This document shows positions 42,860 through 52,117 of a stretch of DNA of 64,000 nucleotides, in pieces. The stretch covers positions 620,001 to 684,000 of the forward strand of contig NZ_CP119779.1 of assembly GCF_029338195.1 (NCBI RefSeq), in the 5' to 3' direction. The stretch is from Haloarcula litorea. GTDB lineage: Archaea; Halobacteriota; Halobacteria; Halobacteriales; Haloarculaceae. Below the pieces are notes generated by a model. That model ran no database searches. It was not told the origin of the DNA and saw only the letters and a program-made list of their open reading frames with translations. Both the position numbers and the translations under genes were made by a program. Each line of letters starts with the position of its first letter. The first letter of the stretch is position 1.

Positions 42860-43993
42860 ATGGCCCGCGTGGCGGTGGTCCACAACACGCTCGACCTCCG
42901 AGGGGGGGCCGACGCCGTCTGTGCCCACGTCTGCGAGGCGCTCGACCGCGATCACGAGGTGGTGCTGTTCACCGTCTCCGAGACCGGGCTCGGGACCCTC
43001 GACGACCTGTTCGGGACCGACGCCGACGTGCCCGTCAGGACCCCGCCGGGGACCGCCGTCGCCGCGCCGCTGTTCGCCCGCGCCGACGACGCGTTCGGCC
43101 CGCAGCTGGCCCCCCGAAGCGTCGTGTTGGCGCGGTGGCTCCGCCGGCACCTCGCCGCCTTCGACTGCGCGGTCAGCACGGCCAACGAGTTCGCGTTCGG
43201 GGTGCCGTCGGTCCAGTACGTCCACTTCCCGCAGTTCAACGGCCACGTCCCGGGTCCGGAGGGACCGGACGGAACGAGCGGCGACGCCGGCGTCGCTGAC
43301 CGCCTGTGGACACGGCTGTCGGGGCTGGCCGACCGGCGGCTGCCCGCGGACGCGACGCTGCTGGCGAACTCCGGGTACACCGCCGACCACGTCGCGGCCC
43401 GGTACGGCCGCCGGCCCGCCGTCGTCCACCCGCCGGTCGATCCCATCTCAGGGGAGCCGTGGGCCGAGCGCGAACGGGGAGTGGTCACGGTCGGCCGGAT
43501 CGCCCCCGACAACCGGACGCTGGACGCCGTCCGGGCGGTCGACCGGGCGCGCGAGCGGGGCGTCGACCTCCACCTCCACCTCGTCGGGTCGACCAGCGAC
43601 GCCTACCGCTCGTACGTCCGGCGGGTCGAGCGCGCCGTCGCCGAGCGCGACCACGTCCGCCTCCACCGCGGGGTCTCGCGCGACCGGCTCGAAGCGCTGC
43701 TCGGGAGCCACCGCTACGGGCTCAATCCCAAGCACGGCGAGCACTTCGGGATGGCGCTGGCCGAGTACGTCGCCGCCGGGATGGTCGCGTTCGCCCACGA
43801 CTCGGGCGGGCAGCGGGAGGTGGTCGACGGGGCACCCGACCGCCTGTTCACCGACCCCGCGTCGGCCGCCGACCGGCTCGTCGCGGCCGTCGAGACCGAC
43901 GCCCGGCCGCGGCTCCCGCCCGACCGGTTCGGAAGCGAGCGGTTCCACGACCGGATTCGGGCGGCCGTGGCGGCTCGGCTCGAGCGGCGGTAG
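42860..43993 (+). CDS. GT4 family glycosyltransferase (ALG11-like)
   Basis: 377 residues, GT-B fold. The N-terminal domain has LRGGADAVCAHVCEAL (gly-rich loop at about 13-28) and the sequence VPSVQYVHFPQFNGH. The C-terminal domain has VTVGRIAPDNRTLDAVRA, and the nucleotide-sugar segment NPKHGEHFGMALAEYVAAGM (E-x7-E; about 296-315), which is close to ALG11-type mannosyltransferases (HEHFGI). It is divergent from the six-gene operon and could add sugar to a product of that pathway or to lipid-linked glycans. Confidence 0.86.
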   Translation: MARVAVVHNTLDLRGGADAVCAHVCEALDRDHEVVLFTVSETGLGTLDDLFGTDADVPVRTPPGTAVAAPLFARADDAFGPQLAPRSVVLARWLRRHLAAFDCAVSTANEFAFGVPSVQYVHFPQFNGHVPGPEGPDGTSGDAGVADRLWTRLSGLADRRLPADATLLANSGYTADHVAARYGRRPAVVHPPVDPISGEPWAERERGVVTVGRIAPDNRTLDAVRAVDRARERGVDLHLHLVGSTSDAYRSYVRRVERAVAERDHVRLHRGVSRDRLEALLGSHRYGLNPKHGEHFGMALAEYVAAGMVAFAHDSGGQREVVDGAPDRLFTDPASAADRLVAAVETDARPRLPPDRFGSERFHDRIRAAVAARLERR

Positions 43994-44011
43994 GCGGCGG
44001 CGAGTCCCCGC

Positions 44012-44626
44012 TCAGTCCTGGCGCTCGGCGACCAGCACGCCCACCTGATCGCCGACCATCTCGACCGCCGTCAGCGCGTAGCCGGCGTCGGTGAACGCGT
44101 CTACGAGGACGCCGACGGTCGCGGGGTCGTCGACCTCCGGGCTGTAGAACGGCTCCTCGGGGTTCGGTTCGCCGAAGAACATCACGTCGCCCAGCACGAT
44201 CCGGCGCGGACCGAGGGCGGCGATCGTGTCGATGGCCTCGCGCTTCTCGTCGTCGCCGAGGTGGTGCATCGCGAAGTTCGAGGTGACGACGTCCACGTCG
44301 ACGCCGTCGGGGACCTGCGGGTCGCGGAACCGGCCCTCGCCGAAGCCGACGTTCCCGACGCCGCGGTCCGCGGCCTTCTCGCGGGCTCGGTCCAGCATCC
44401 CCTCGCTGATGTCCCGGCCGACGACCTCGCCGGCGGCGTCGGCGAGGCCGAACGCGATCGCGCCCGTCCCCGTGCCGAGGTCCAGCACCACGTCGTCGTC
44501 GGCGGGGTCGGCGTGGGCGACGACGAGGTCGGCGCAGGCCCGGTACTCCGGGGAGTCCTGCTCCTCGTCGTAGTCGGCGGCGTGCTCGGAGAAGCGGTCC
44601 GCGTGCTCGTCGAGTGACTTCTTCAT
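44012..44626 (-). CDS. Class I SAM-dependent methyltransferase
   Basis: 204 residues starting MKKSLDEHADRFSEHAADYDEEQDSPEYRAC. Motif I VVLDLGTGTGAIAFGLAD (about 46-63), acidic residue in VVGRDISEGMLDRA (about 68-81), motif with VVTSNFAMHHLGDDEKREAI (about 113-132) and RRIVLGDVMFFGEPNP. The overall layout is UbiE/COQ5-like. Substrate unknown. It is convergent with the GT4 gene (18 bp) and divergent from capC (149 bp). Confidence 0.87.
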   Translation of the reverse strand: MKKSLDEHADRFSEHAADYDEEQDSPEYRACADLVVAHADPADDDVVLDLGTGTGAIAFGLADAAGEVVGRDISEGMLDRAREKAADRGVGNVGFGEGRFRDPQVPDGVDVDVVTSNFAMHHLGDDEKREAIDTIAALGPRRIVLGDVMFFGEPNPEEPFYSPEVDDPATVGVLVDAFTDAGYALTAVEMVGDQVGVLVAERQD

Positions 44627-44696
44627 ACGGGGGCGTTGGCGGCCGGACCACAAGTACGGCGCGGCTCGCGGACACGGCTGTCGATACGAACAGCGG

Positions 44697-44716
44697 ATAT
44701 TTATTTACGTATTACT
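44697..44716 (+). promoter_or_regulatory. AT-rich promoter element of the cap operon
   Basis: ATATTTATTTACGTATTACT is the only strongly AT-rich patch in the 149 bp gap before capC, and ends 59 bases upstream of its ATG. It fits an archaeal TATA/BRE region with a transcript leader of roughly 40 bases. Confidence 0.55.
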
Positions 44717-44775
44717 AACCAGTTCGAAACGGAGGGTCGGCCGGGCCGTCGCGTGGTCGGCCGGGGGTTCGTAAG

Positions 44776-45969
44776 ATGCTCATCGCGACGACGATCGTGC
44801 TACTGGGGTTGCTCGCCGGCATCGCAGCGGCGCAACTCCGGGGGCTGCGGATGGGGGGCGTCATCGTCGTCCCGCTGGTCGCGGTGTATCTCCTGCGGAG
44901 TTTCGGCACCTTCCCGGTGTTCGTCATCAGCATCCTCGCTGCGTACGTCGCGATCGGGTTCGTCAAGCAGCGGGTGCCGCTGTACGGCCGCCAGCTGTTC
45001 GTCCTCTCCATCCTCGTCGGCGCACTGGTGCCGGTGACGGCCTTCGAGCTCGTCGCGTTCGGCTTCGACTTCCGGGGGGCGGTGGCCGGCGTCGAGTTCG
45101 TCGGCAGCATCCTCCCGGGGATCGCGGCCTACAACTTCCACCGCCTCGAACTGGAGGAGCGGGTCCTCGACGCCGTGGTGAGCCTCGCGACGCTGCTGTT
45201 CCTGACGGTGGTCGGCATCGGGCTGACCATCTTCGTCGGGCTGACGCCGCTCTCGGAGGTCCTCTCGCCGCTGTTGCTCAGTCCCGAGTCGGACATCGCC
45301 ATCGCCTTCGGCCTGACCGTCGACCGGCCGCCGCTGCCGGTCATCGCCTCGAACCGCCTGACGCTCGGCCTCGTCGCGCTCGGGATGGCGATCGCCGAAT
45401 TCCTCCGGGCGCGGTACGGCCTCCGGGTCGCCGGCGTCATCGTCCTCCCGCTGGTCGCGCTCATCGCGTTCCGAAACGTCTGGCTGTTGCCGGTCTGGGT
45501 CGTGACGAGCGTCCTCGTCTACGTCGGCGTCCGGTTCGTCCACCGGTGGACGCTCCTGTACGGCCGGGTCCTCCTGGCGGTCGGGATCATCCTCGGCCTG
45601 CTGGCGACCATCTCCCTCTCGGTCGTGGTGCCGACCCGGCACGGGCTCCTGCCGTTCTTCGTCGGCCTGTTCGGCGGCATCACCGCCTACAACGTCCACG
45701 TCGTGCCGCCGGCGGAGCGCCCGGCGACGGTGGCCGCCACGCTCGCCGTCCTCGTCGTCGTCACGTTCGCCGCGCGGCTCGCCATCGTCCCGCCGCCGAG
45801 CGGCGTCCTCCAGGACGTCCGGCAGGTCCACCTCGCGGCGGGCGCGCTGGCGACGGTCCCGGCGCTGGTGGCGATCTACCGGCTGGAGCGGATCCGACCG
45901 GACGGCCTCCGCGGGAGCGGGCTCGACGATCACGGGTCCGGGACCGAGAGGGGGGCCGGTCGGCAGTGA
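44776..45969 (+). CDS. capC: CapC/PgsC-like poly-gamma-glutamate synthesis membrane protein, internally duplicated
   Basis: 397 residues and about 11 hydrophobic segments. PgsC is normally about 150 residues. Here residues 20-150 and 207-330 are similar: LRMGGVIVVPLVAVYLLRSF against LRVAGVIVLPLVALIAFRNV, and VPLYGRQLFVLSILVGAL against TLLYGRVLLAVGIILGLL, plus ILPGIAAYNFHRLE against LFGGITAYNVHVVP. So it is a tandem fusion of two CapC units. CapC works with CapB in polymerising gamma-linked glutamate at the membrane. First gene of capC-capB-capA; its TGA overlaps the GTG of capB. Confidence 0.82.
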   Translation: MLIATTIVLLGLLAGIAAAQLRGLRMGGVIVVPLVAVYLLRSFGTFPVFVISILAAYVAIGFVKQRVPLYGRQLFVLSILVGALVPVTAFELVAFGFDFRGAVAGVEFVGSILPGIAAYNFHRLELEERVLDAVVSLATLLFLTVVGIGLTIFVGLTPLSEVLSPLLLSPESDIAIAFGLTVDRPPLPVIASNRLTLGLVALGMAIAEFLRARYGLRVAGVIVLPLVALIAFRNVWLLPVWVVTSVLVYVGVRFVHRWTLLYGRVLLAVGIILGLLATISLSVVVPTRHGLLPFFVGLFGGITAYNVHVVPPAERPATVAATLAVLVVVTFAARLAIVPPPSGVLQDVRQVHLAAGALATVPALVAIYRLERIRPDGLRGSGLDDHGSGTERGAGRQ

Positions 45970-47294
45970 GCCGTGACTGGCGGGAGGCCGTCGCCGAGTT
46001 CCGCGAACTGGCGTCGGCCGCCGCCGACCGGGCGGAGCTGGCGCGGTTCGCCCGGCTGGCCAAACGGGGCGTCGGCGAGGCGCTCGGGGCCGGCCCGCTC
46101 CACCGGCAGCGCCTGGCCGACATCGACACCCGGATCGCCGTCACCGGCGTCCGCGGGAAGTCCTCGTCGGTCCGCTGGCTCCACGACGCCTTCCACGGGC
46201 GCGGCTACGACACCCTCGCGAAGGTGACCGGCGACCAGGCCCGCGTCATCCACAACGGGACCACGCGCGAGGTCGGACGGGGGTCCCAGGTCCGCCTCTA
46301 CGAGAACGAGCGCATCCTCGCCGCCGTCGCCGACGAGGACGTCGAGGTGGCGATCTTCGAGAACCAGGGGATCCGCCAGTACACCACGCGACTCGTCAAC
46401 GAGCAGTTCGTCAGCCCCGACGTGATCTTCCTGACGAACGTTCGGGAGGACCACCTCGACACGCTGGGGAGCGACCGCGTCCAGATCGCGCGGTCGCTCG
46501 CCCGCAGCGTCCCGCAGGGGACCCGCGTCGTCTGTGGCGAGCCCGACGAGCGGCTCCGGCGGTACCTGTCGGCCGAACTCGACCGCCGGGACGCGCCGGT
46601 GACGTTCGTCGACCCCCCCGAGCGGGTGCGGTCGGTCCCGGGAGCCGAGATCGTCTACGGACTCGACGAGGTGCTCGCCGCGGTGGGTGAGCCGCCGATG
46701 CCGGAGGCGAGGCTGACCGAGTACGTCGAGTCGCTGCGGCCCTCGTGGCGACGCCTCCCGAACGGGCGGGTGTTCAACGCCGCCGCCGTCAACGACGTCC
46801 AGAGCACGGAACTCGTCCGACGCGAGCTGGTCGGGGCCACGGGGACGGTGATCGAACCGCTGCTGAACCTCCGGGCCGACCGGCGCGGTCGCACGGCGTC
46901 GTTCATCCGGTACCTCACCGCCCTGTACGAGTCGGGGGACATCGAGCGGACCCACGTCGTCGGCGACAGCCAGCGACTGTTCGACCTGAACACGCCGTTT
47001 CCCGTCCGGCGACACGACACCGAGCGGGAGTCGGCACCGGCCGTCCTCGACGACGCGCTCGCCGCCGGGCACCCGGTCTTGCTGATGGGCAACACCGTCA
47101 CCGAGTTCATGCGCGACCTCCAGATGACGATCGACGTGCGCGCGCTCGACGTGGACGGCGAGCGGTCCGAGACGGCGACGGTCGAGGACGACGACGGGTC
47201 GGGACTGTTCGGGCAGCCCGAACCAGAGGCCGCCGACGCCGAGGACGACTCGGTGCCCGACGACGTGGGCGACCTCCCGTGGGGTGACGACTGA
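45966..47294 (+). CDS. capB: CapB/PgsB-like poly-gamma-glutamate synthase (Mur ligase family)
   Basis: 442 residues from a GTG at 45966 (VSRDWREAVAEF). The ATP-binding loop is AVTGVRGKSSSVRWLHDA (residues about 59-76), with the family sequence IFENQGIRQYTTRLVNEQFVSPDVIFLTNVREDHLDTLG (Glu and the VxTNVREDH block at about 137-175), and NDVQSTELVRRELVG, LLNLRADRRGRTASFI further on. It activates and adds L- or D-glutamate via an acyl phosphate. The acidic tail (about 400-442) is a haloarchaeal addition. Overlaps with genes on both sides indicate one operon. Confidence 0.9.
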   Translation: MSRDWREAVAEFRELASAAADRAELARFARLAKRGVGEALGAGPLHRQRLADIDTRIAVTGVRGKSSSVRWLHDAFHGRGYDTLAKVTGDQARVIHNGTTREVGRGSQVRLYENERILAAVADEDVEVAIFENQGIRQYTTRLVNEQFVSPDVIFLTNVREDHLDTLGSDRVQIARSLARSVPQGTRVVCGEPDERLRRYLSAELDRRDAPVTFVDPPERVRSVPGAEIVYGLDEVLAAVGEPPMPEARLTEYVESLRPSWRRLPNGRVFNAAAVNDVQSTELVRRELVGATGTVIEPLLNLRADRRGRTASFIRYLTALYESGDIERTHVVGDSQRLFDLNTPFPVRRHDTERESAPAVLDDALAAGHPVLLMGNTVTEFMRDLQMTIDVRALDVDGERSETATVEDDDGSGLFGQPEPEAADAEDDSVPDDVGDLPWGDD

Positions 47295-49402
47295 TGCCCG
47301 GGGACCGCCGACGGTTCCTGCGCGCGCTCGGTACCGGTGTCACCGCCGGCCTGGCCGGCTGTGCGCGACTGACCGAGGTGTTCCCCGAGTCCGGTCGCGT
47401 CGAGGGCGTGCCACAGGCACCCGGCGGTCCGCTGACGGGGCGAGTCCGGGACACGGCCGGTGACCCGGTCGGCGGCGCGCGGGTGGCCGCGCTCGGGGCC
47501 GGCGGGCGGTCGCTCGGGGAGACGACCACCGACGGCGACGGGTGGTTCTCCCTCGACACGGGCCGGCCGGTGTGGCTCCGTGTGACGGCGAGCGGCCACG
47601 TCGAGCGGGTCGTCGCGGCCACGCCCGGGACCGACGGGGAGGTGGTCCTCGTCGGCGCGGACGGGACCGCCGCGCTCGCGTTCGGCGGCGACGTGATGGT
47701 CGGCCGGCGCTTCTACGAACCGCCCTCCGACGACCTGAACCCGCGCGGGTACGTCCGCCCGTCGACCCGGCGGGCCGACCACGAGCGGACGCTCGCCCCG
47801 ATCGAACCGCTGCTGGGCAGCGCCGATCTGACCTCGATCAACCTCGAATCGCCGCTGACGACCGCGTCCGTGCGCCACCCCGAGAAGTCCTACACCTTCA
47901 CCTCGCATCCCGTCGCCGCCGACGCGTTGGCCGGGGCCGGCGTCGACTACGCCGCGCTGGGCAACAACCACGCGTTCGACGCGCTCCACGTCGGGCTCGC
48001 GGACACGACGCGGACGCTCGACAGCGCCGGGATCGCCCACTCCGGCGCGGGACAGACCCCACAGTCGGCGTGGGAACCCGCGACTGCCGACATCGCCGGC
48101 GTCTCCGTCGCGCTGCTGTCCTGTTCGGACCTCGTCGGCGGCCAGTACGACCTCCACTGGTCGGCGGACCGGTCCCGGGGGCGGCCCGCGACGATCACCT
48201 CGGACGGGCAGTCCGACACCGTCCCCGCCGGCGCGGGGGTCGCGGAGGCGGGCGTCACGCGCATCGGCCGGCGCGTCGAGCGCGCCGGTGAGCGGGCCGA
48301 CGTGGTGGTCGTCCAGCTCCACGGCGGCGAGCAGTACCGCCACCGGCCCACCGACCGGATGCGGCGGCTCACCGACGCCGCCGTCGACGCCGGTGCCGAC
48401 CTGGTGGTCAATCACCACCCCCACGTCGTCGGCGGCGTCGAGCGCCGCCGCGGGGCCGTCGTCGCCTGGTCGCTGGGCAACCTCGTCTTCGACCAGCGGC
48501 TCTGGCCGACGTTCCCGACGTACCTGCTGACGGCCTACGTCACCCGCGAGGGCGTCGTTCGGTGGGTGGTCGACCCGCTGCTGATCGACGGGTTCGTCCC
48601 CCACGGCGTCGTCGGCAAGCCCAACCGAACGGTGGCCTGGCGGACCGCCGGCCGGTCCGGGGAGCGCGCGCGGGTGACGGCGTCGGGGCTGGCCGGCGGC
48701 GGCGGGACGGCCCCGCCCACGACGACGACGGTCTCCCTCGACGGCGGCGCGGTGTACGCCCGGCGGAGCGGGTGGATCCGCGGCGTCGAGACCGGGACCG
48801 TGCGGCTCGGTCGGGACCTGTTGCCGACGGGCACCTTCGAGAGCGTCGACGTCGACGAGACCGGCTACGACGGTCCCCTGTGGCGGTTCAGTCGGAACCC
48901 CGGCGCGAGCGGTGCGACCTTCGGCGTCGACGGGAGCGGCGGGGTCCGCCTCCGGCGCATCTCCGGGAACTCGGCCGACGTCGTCCTCTCGAACAGCCGC
49001 CGGATCCCGGTCGACGGCCCGCTGACGGTGGCGGCCCGCTACCGCACCGACGCGACCGCCGGGCTCGAACTCGACGCCGCGTGGTACGCCGGCACGAGCG
49101 GGTCGTCGATCGAGCGAGACACGTGGACGCTCGCCCCGACCGGCGGCGAGTGGGGCGTCGTCGCCCGGGACCTCGTCCCGCCCGACGACGCGACCCACGC
49201 GAACGTCGTCTTCTCGCTGTCCCCGCCCGACGCCGGCACGCGCACCGCCTACGTCGACGAGGTCCGGCTCGTACAGTGGGCGGACCGCGACGCGTCCGGC
49301 GGCCGCTCGTTCGACCACGTCCGGACCGAGGCCGACGCGACGGTGACGGTGGGCGTCCCGGCGGGCGCGACCGCCGACTGGCGGCGGCTCGACGGCGTGT
49401 GA
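47294..49402 (+). CDS. capA: CapA/PgsA-like metallophosphatase-fold protein, Tat lipoprotein
   Basis: 702 residues. A Tat signal with lipobox (DRRRFLRALGTGVTAGLAGC, Cys at about 23) starts it, then a carboxypeptidase-regulatory-like domain (about 47-115, LTGRVRDTAGDPVGGARVAAL). The CapA metallophosphoesterase domain covers about 124-445: FGGDVMVGRRFYE, INLESPLTT, LGNNHAFDA, VQLHGGEQY, NHHPHVVGG and WSLGNLVFDQ. Residues 480-700 add a beta-rich carbohydrate-binding-like domain. CapA is needed for polymer synthesis or export at the cell surface. Its ATG overlaps the capB stop. Confidence 0.88.
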   Translation: MPGDRRRFLRALGTGVTAGLAGCARLTEVFPESGRVEGVPQAPGGPLTGRVRDTAGDPVGGARVAALGAGGRSLGETTTDGDGWFSLDTGRPVWLRVTASGHVERVVAATPGTDGEVVLVGADGTAALAFGGDVMVGRRFYEPPSDDLNPRGYVRPSTRRADHERTLAPIEPLLGSADLTSINLESPLTTASVRHPEKSYTFTSHPVAADALAGAGVDYAALGNNHAFDALHVGLADTTRTLDSAGIAHSGAGQTPQSAWEPATADIAGVSVALLSCSDLVGGQYDLHWSADRSRGRPATITSDGQSDTVPAGAGVAEAGVTRIGRRVERAGERADVVVVQLHGGEQYRHRPTDRMRRLTDAAVDAGADLVVNHHPHVVGGVERRRGAVVAWSLGNLVFDQRLWPTFPTYLLTAYVTREGVVRWVVDPLLIDGFVPHGVVGKPNRTVAWRTAGRSGERARVTASGLAGGGGTAPPTTTTVSLDGGAVYARRSGWIRGVETGTVRLGRDLLPTGTFESVDVDETGYDGPLWRFSRNPGASGATFGVDGSGGVRLRRISGNSADVVLSNSRRIPVDGPLTVAARYRTDATAGLELDAAWYAGTSGSSIERDTWTLAPTGGEWGVVARDLVPPDDATHANVVFSLSPPDAGTRTAYVDEVRLVQWADRDASGGRSFDHVRTEADATVTVGVPAGATADWRRLDGV

Positions 49403-49437
49403 CGGCCCGACGGACCGAGAGCGGGCCGCGGCGACCC

Positions 49438-49836
49438 CTACGGTCGATCCGGCACCGCACACCCCAGCCCGTCGAGTTCCGCGAGCGCGGCGTCGAGGTC
49501 CGCCTCGTCGACGAGGACGTGGTCCGTCGAGTACGCCGAGACGACGAAGACGGCCACGTCGGCCTCGGAAAGCGCCGACGCGACGGCCGCGAGGAACCCC
49601 ACGAGATCGAAGGGGAGCTCCAGGTCGAACGTGAGCCGCCGCCAGCCGCCGGTCGCGGCCTCGGCCGCGGCGACGGCCGGGTGCGACTCCGGGACGACGG
49701 CGGTGGTCTCCGACTCGTCGCGGACGACCGCGAAGGCGTCGGCCGGCGGGTCGTCGGTCCGGCAGACGGCGTAGGTCGGGGCCGCGACCCACACGGTCGC
49801 GCCGTCGAGGTAGTCGGCGGCGTCCACGCGGCTCAC
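49438..49836 (-). CDS. ACT-domain amino-acid-sensing protein
   Basis: 132 residues from a GTG at 49834-49836 that overlaps the tgtA stop (GTGA). Two ACT-like halves: [26 protein letters not shown] followed by [10 protein letters not shown], and [42 protein letters not shown], which matches the ACT_7/CASTOR-like small proteins found in many archaea. They bind amino acids; ligand unknown. Being coupled to tgtA may be only positional. Confidence 0.75.
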   Translation of the reverse strand: MSRVDAADYLDGATVWVAAPTYAVCRTDDPPADAFAVVRDESETTAVVPESHPAVAAAEAATGGWRRLTFDLELPFDLVGFLAAVASALSEADVAVFVVSAYSTDHVLVDEADLDAALAELDGLGCAVPDRP

Positions 49837-51305
49837 GCCCCCGTGTGGAGGTCCCGGACCGTCACCCGGTCGGGGACCCGGGCGAGCGCCGCGTCGGGCC
49901 AGTCGTCGTGGGCCAGCGTGAACTCGGTGTCCGGGTGGAGTTCGACGAGTCGGGCCACGCCGTCGGCGGCCGCCTCGTGGGCCTCGCGGGAGAGGCGCTC
50001 CGGCGTCGACGCGGTCAGGGGGTACGTGTCGGCGATCTCCTTGGGATACGGGCCGAACGGCGGCTTGACCCCCCAGGACTCGTCGTAGCGGTCGTCGCTC
50101 CCGCCCTCGGTCAGCAGGACGGTGTCGGCCTCGACGGCGAAGCGGTCGAGCCGCTCGTGGTGGCGCACCACCTCCGGCCGGCGGGCGCTCTCCGCGGAGA
50201 CGTGGAAGAAGGTGTCCTTCGAGACGCGGTCGGTCCGCTCCAGTTGCCCGGCGTGGTCCAGGAGCGTCCGGTAGCCGTCCAGCATCGCGGGGTGACCTCG
50301 CGCCCGGGCGTCGACCAGTTCCAGCAGGCTCCCAGAGCGGATGGCCTGTCGGACCCGCCGGATCTCGCCGTAGGTGACGTGGAGGTTGTGCCGGGCCAGC
50401 AGCTCCTCGCGCGGGCGCTCGTCGCGGGCCCGCAGGTCGGCGGGCGCGTGCTCGGCACACACCGGGCACTCGCAGGGGAAGTAGTCGAGGTCGTCGACCT
50501 GTTCGGTGCCCCGGACCGTCAGGTAGCGGTCGTCGCGGGCGTACAGCGCGTAGGCGGCGGAGTCGAACAGGTCACAGCCCAGCGCCGCCGCCAGCGCGAA
50601 CATCATCGGGTGGCCGGCCCCGAACAGGTGGACCGGCCCGACCTCGCCGAGGCCGCGCTTGCAGGCGCTGACCACGTCCACGAGGTCGGCGTAGCGGTAC
50701 TCGTTCATCAGCGGGACGACCGCGCCAAGCGGGAAGACGTCCAGCCCCGTGGCCTTCGCCTCGCGGCCGGCCCGTTCCCGGAGGTCCGGGTACGTCGACC
50801 CCTGGACCGGGGCGCTGACGAGCATCTCCCCGGTGTCGACCTCGGTCGCCCGGTCGAGGCGCTCCCGCGTCGTCGCCAGTTCCGCCTCGGCCCGCTCGCG
50901 GTCGACGTCCGGCGGCGTCGGCACGTCGACGGGCGTCCCGATGTCGCTGCCGATCTCGCGCTGGAACTCCAGGATCTCCTCGGTCGTCACGTCGATCTCG
51001 CCGTACTCGGCGAGCTGGAAGGAACCGGAGTCGGTCATGATGGCCCCCGAGAAGTCGAGCAGGTCGTGCAGCCCCCGCTGTACGGCCGGCTCCCGGAGGT
51101 CGTCGGAACCGTGGAGGATGTAGCTGTTCGTGATGAGGATCTCCGCACCGAACTCGGCTTCGAGCGTCGCCGGCGCGACCGTCTCGACGTGGGGGTTGAC
51201 CACCGGCAGGATCGTCGGCGTCTCGACGGTGACGCCGGCCCGCGGGACCTCGAGTTCGCCGAGGCGGCCCGCCGCGTCGTACGTGCGGACCTCGAAGTTC
51301 GTCAT
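49833..51305 (-). CDS. tgtA: tRNA-guanine(15) transglycosylase TgtA
   Basis: 490 residues. It opens [38 protein letters not shown], as in archaeal TGT. The catalytic Asp is in [14 protein letters not shown] (about 90-103), [15 protein letters not shown] provides the second Asp region, and [15 protein letters not shown] and PLGAVVPLM bind base and tRNA. Zinc ligands are CECPVCAEH (about 277-285) and a His 24 residues on. It swaps guanine-15 for preQ0 as the first archaeosine step. ArcS and RaSEA are elsewhere in the window. Residues beyond about 380 form the short TgtA C-terminal domain. Confidence 0.95.
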   Translation of the reverse strand: MTNFEVRTYDAAGRLGELEVPRAGVTVETPTILPVVNPHVETVAPATLEAEFGAEILITNSYILHGSDDLREPAVQRGLHDLLDFSGAIMTDSGSFQLAEYGEIDVTTEEILEFQREIGSDIGTPVDVPTPPDVDRERAEAELATTRERLDRATEVDTGEMLVSAPVQGSTYPDLRERAGREAKATGLDVFPLGAVVPLMNEYRYADLVDVVSACKRGLGEVGPVHLFGAGHPMMFALAAALGCDLFDSAAYALYARDDRYLTVRGTEQVDDLDYFPCECPVCAEHAPADLRARDERPREELLARHNLHVTYGEIRRVRQAIRSGSLLELVDARARGHPAMLDGYRTLLDHAGQLERTDRVSKDTFFHVSAESARRPEVVRHHERLDRFAVEADTVLLTEGGSDDRYDESWGVKPPFGPYPKEIADTYPLTASTPERLSREAHEAAADGVARLVELHPDTEFTLAHDDWPDAALARVPDRVTVRDLHTGA

Positions 51306-51348
51306 AGGCGTCGTCGGCGGGGACCGCGCCTAAGCGTTGTGTTCCCGA

Positions 51349-51780
51349 CTACAGGTCGCCCGGGTCGGTCCGGTCGACGAGGCCGTCGAAGTCGTCGTCG
51401 AAACTGAGGACCGTGTCGACGTCGTGTTCGCGAGCCTGTGCGACCAGCGTCGCGTCTGTGAAACTCAGGCTCCGGTCGTCGTGTCGGTCGAACACGTCGA
51501 CCGCATCGGCGAAGAGTTGCGGCGAGACGTGGAGTATCTCGTAGGTATCGGGATACGAGCCGACACCGCGTACCCGCTCTCCCAACCGTCTCGCCGAGTC
51601 GTGGGACCCACCGCGCTTGAGTGTCAGGGTGACAGCCTCGTCGTACACGTACTCGCTGACGAACGGGTGTCCGAGCTCGCCGTCGTACACGGCGTCGAGC
51701 GCACCCCTGGCGGTGTCGTGTCTCGACGCGTCGATGTCGTGATCCGCGTACAGAACGCCCGTATCGACGAGGACGGTCAT
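51349..51780 (-). CDS. vapC: PIN-domain ribonuclease toxin (VapC-like)
   Basis: 143 residues. The four acidic residues of the PIN fold can be placed: Asp in MTVLVDTGVLYADHD (residue 6), Glu in HPFVSEYVYDEAV (about 43), Asp in RSLSFTDATLVAQAR (about 109) and Asp in TVLSFDDDFDG (about 127). VapC toxins cleave tRNA or rRNA when free of antitoxin. The ATG at 51778-51780 overlaps the stop of the antitoxin gene by 4 bp. Target RNA not predictable. Confidence 0.88.
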   Translation of the reverse strand: MTVLVDTGVLYADHDIDASRHDTARGALDAVYDGELGHPFVSEYVYDEAVTLTLKRGGSHDSARRLGERVRGVGSYPDTYEILHVSPQLFADAVDVFDRHDDRSLSFTDATLVAQAREHDVDTVLSFDDDFDGLVDRTDPGDL

Positions 51781-52052
51781 CCGTAGAGGATGTCGTCGAT
51801 GTCCTCTTCGTCGGTCTCGACGCCGGAACTGAACCGGCCGCGACGCATCGCCTCTTTCTCTGCATCGGTCAGCGGAACGCTCGTCTCCCGGAACGAGTCG
51901 ACGACCGCCTCGCAGTCGGCGTAGGCGTCGTCGATGAGTCGCGAGAGCAGTTCCTGCTGGGTGACCTTCCGACCGGTCTCCAGTTTGATCTCGGCCTGCA
52001 ACCGCTCGAGGCGGTCTTTGGCCTCCTCGTCGATCTTGACCGGTGTCGACAT
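51777..52052 (-). CDS. vapB: VapB-like antitoxin (ribbon-helix-helix type)
   Basis: 91 residues. The N-terminus TPVKIDEEAKDRLERLQAEI gives a beta strand then helix, and KVTQQELLSRLIDDAY the second helix, fitting a ribbon-helix-helix DNA-binding dimer. The acidic tail (GVETDEEDIDDILYG) likely wraps the PIN toxin. Antitoxins of this type repress their own promoter; a pair of palindromes lies immediately upstream (52054-52076). ATG at 52050-52052. Confidence 0.85.
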   Translation of the reverse strand: MSTPVKIDEEAKDRLERLQAEIKLETGRKVTQQELLSRLIDDAYADCEAVVDSFRETSVPLTDAEKEAMRRGRFSSGVETDEEDIDDILYG

Positions 52053-52053
52053 C

Positions 52054-52087
52054 ACTACGTAGTAGCGTTCGCTACTGGATAAGTGTT
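52054..52087 (-). promoter_or_regulatory. Palindromic operator and promoter of the vapBC pair
   Basis: On the plus strand ACTACGTAGT (52054-52063, a perfect 10-base palindrome) runs into AGTAGCG-TT-CGCTACT (52061-52076, perfect 7-base arms). An AT-rich TATA-like element (AACACTTATCC on the minus strand) follows at 52077-52087. The start codon of vapB is at 52052, so an RHH antitoxin bound here would cover the transcription start. Confidence 0.65.
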
Positions 52088-52117
52088 GGTCGCCGCCGTC
52101 GCTCGAACGGCGCGTCG

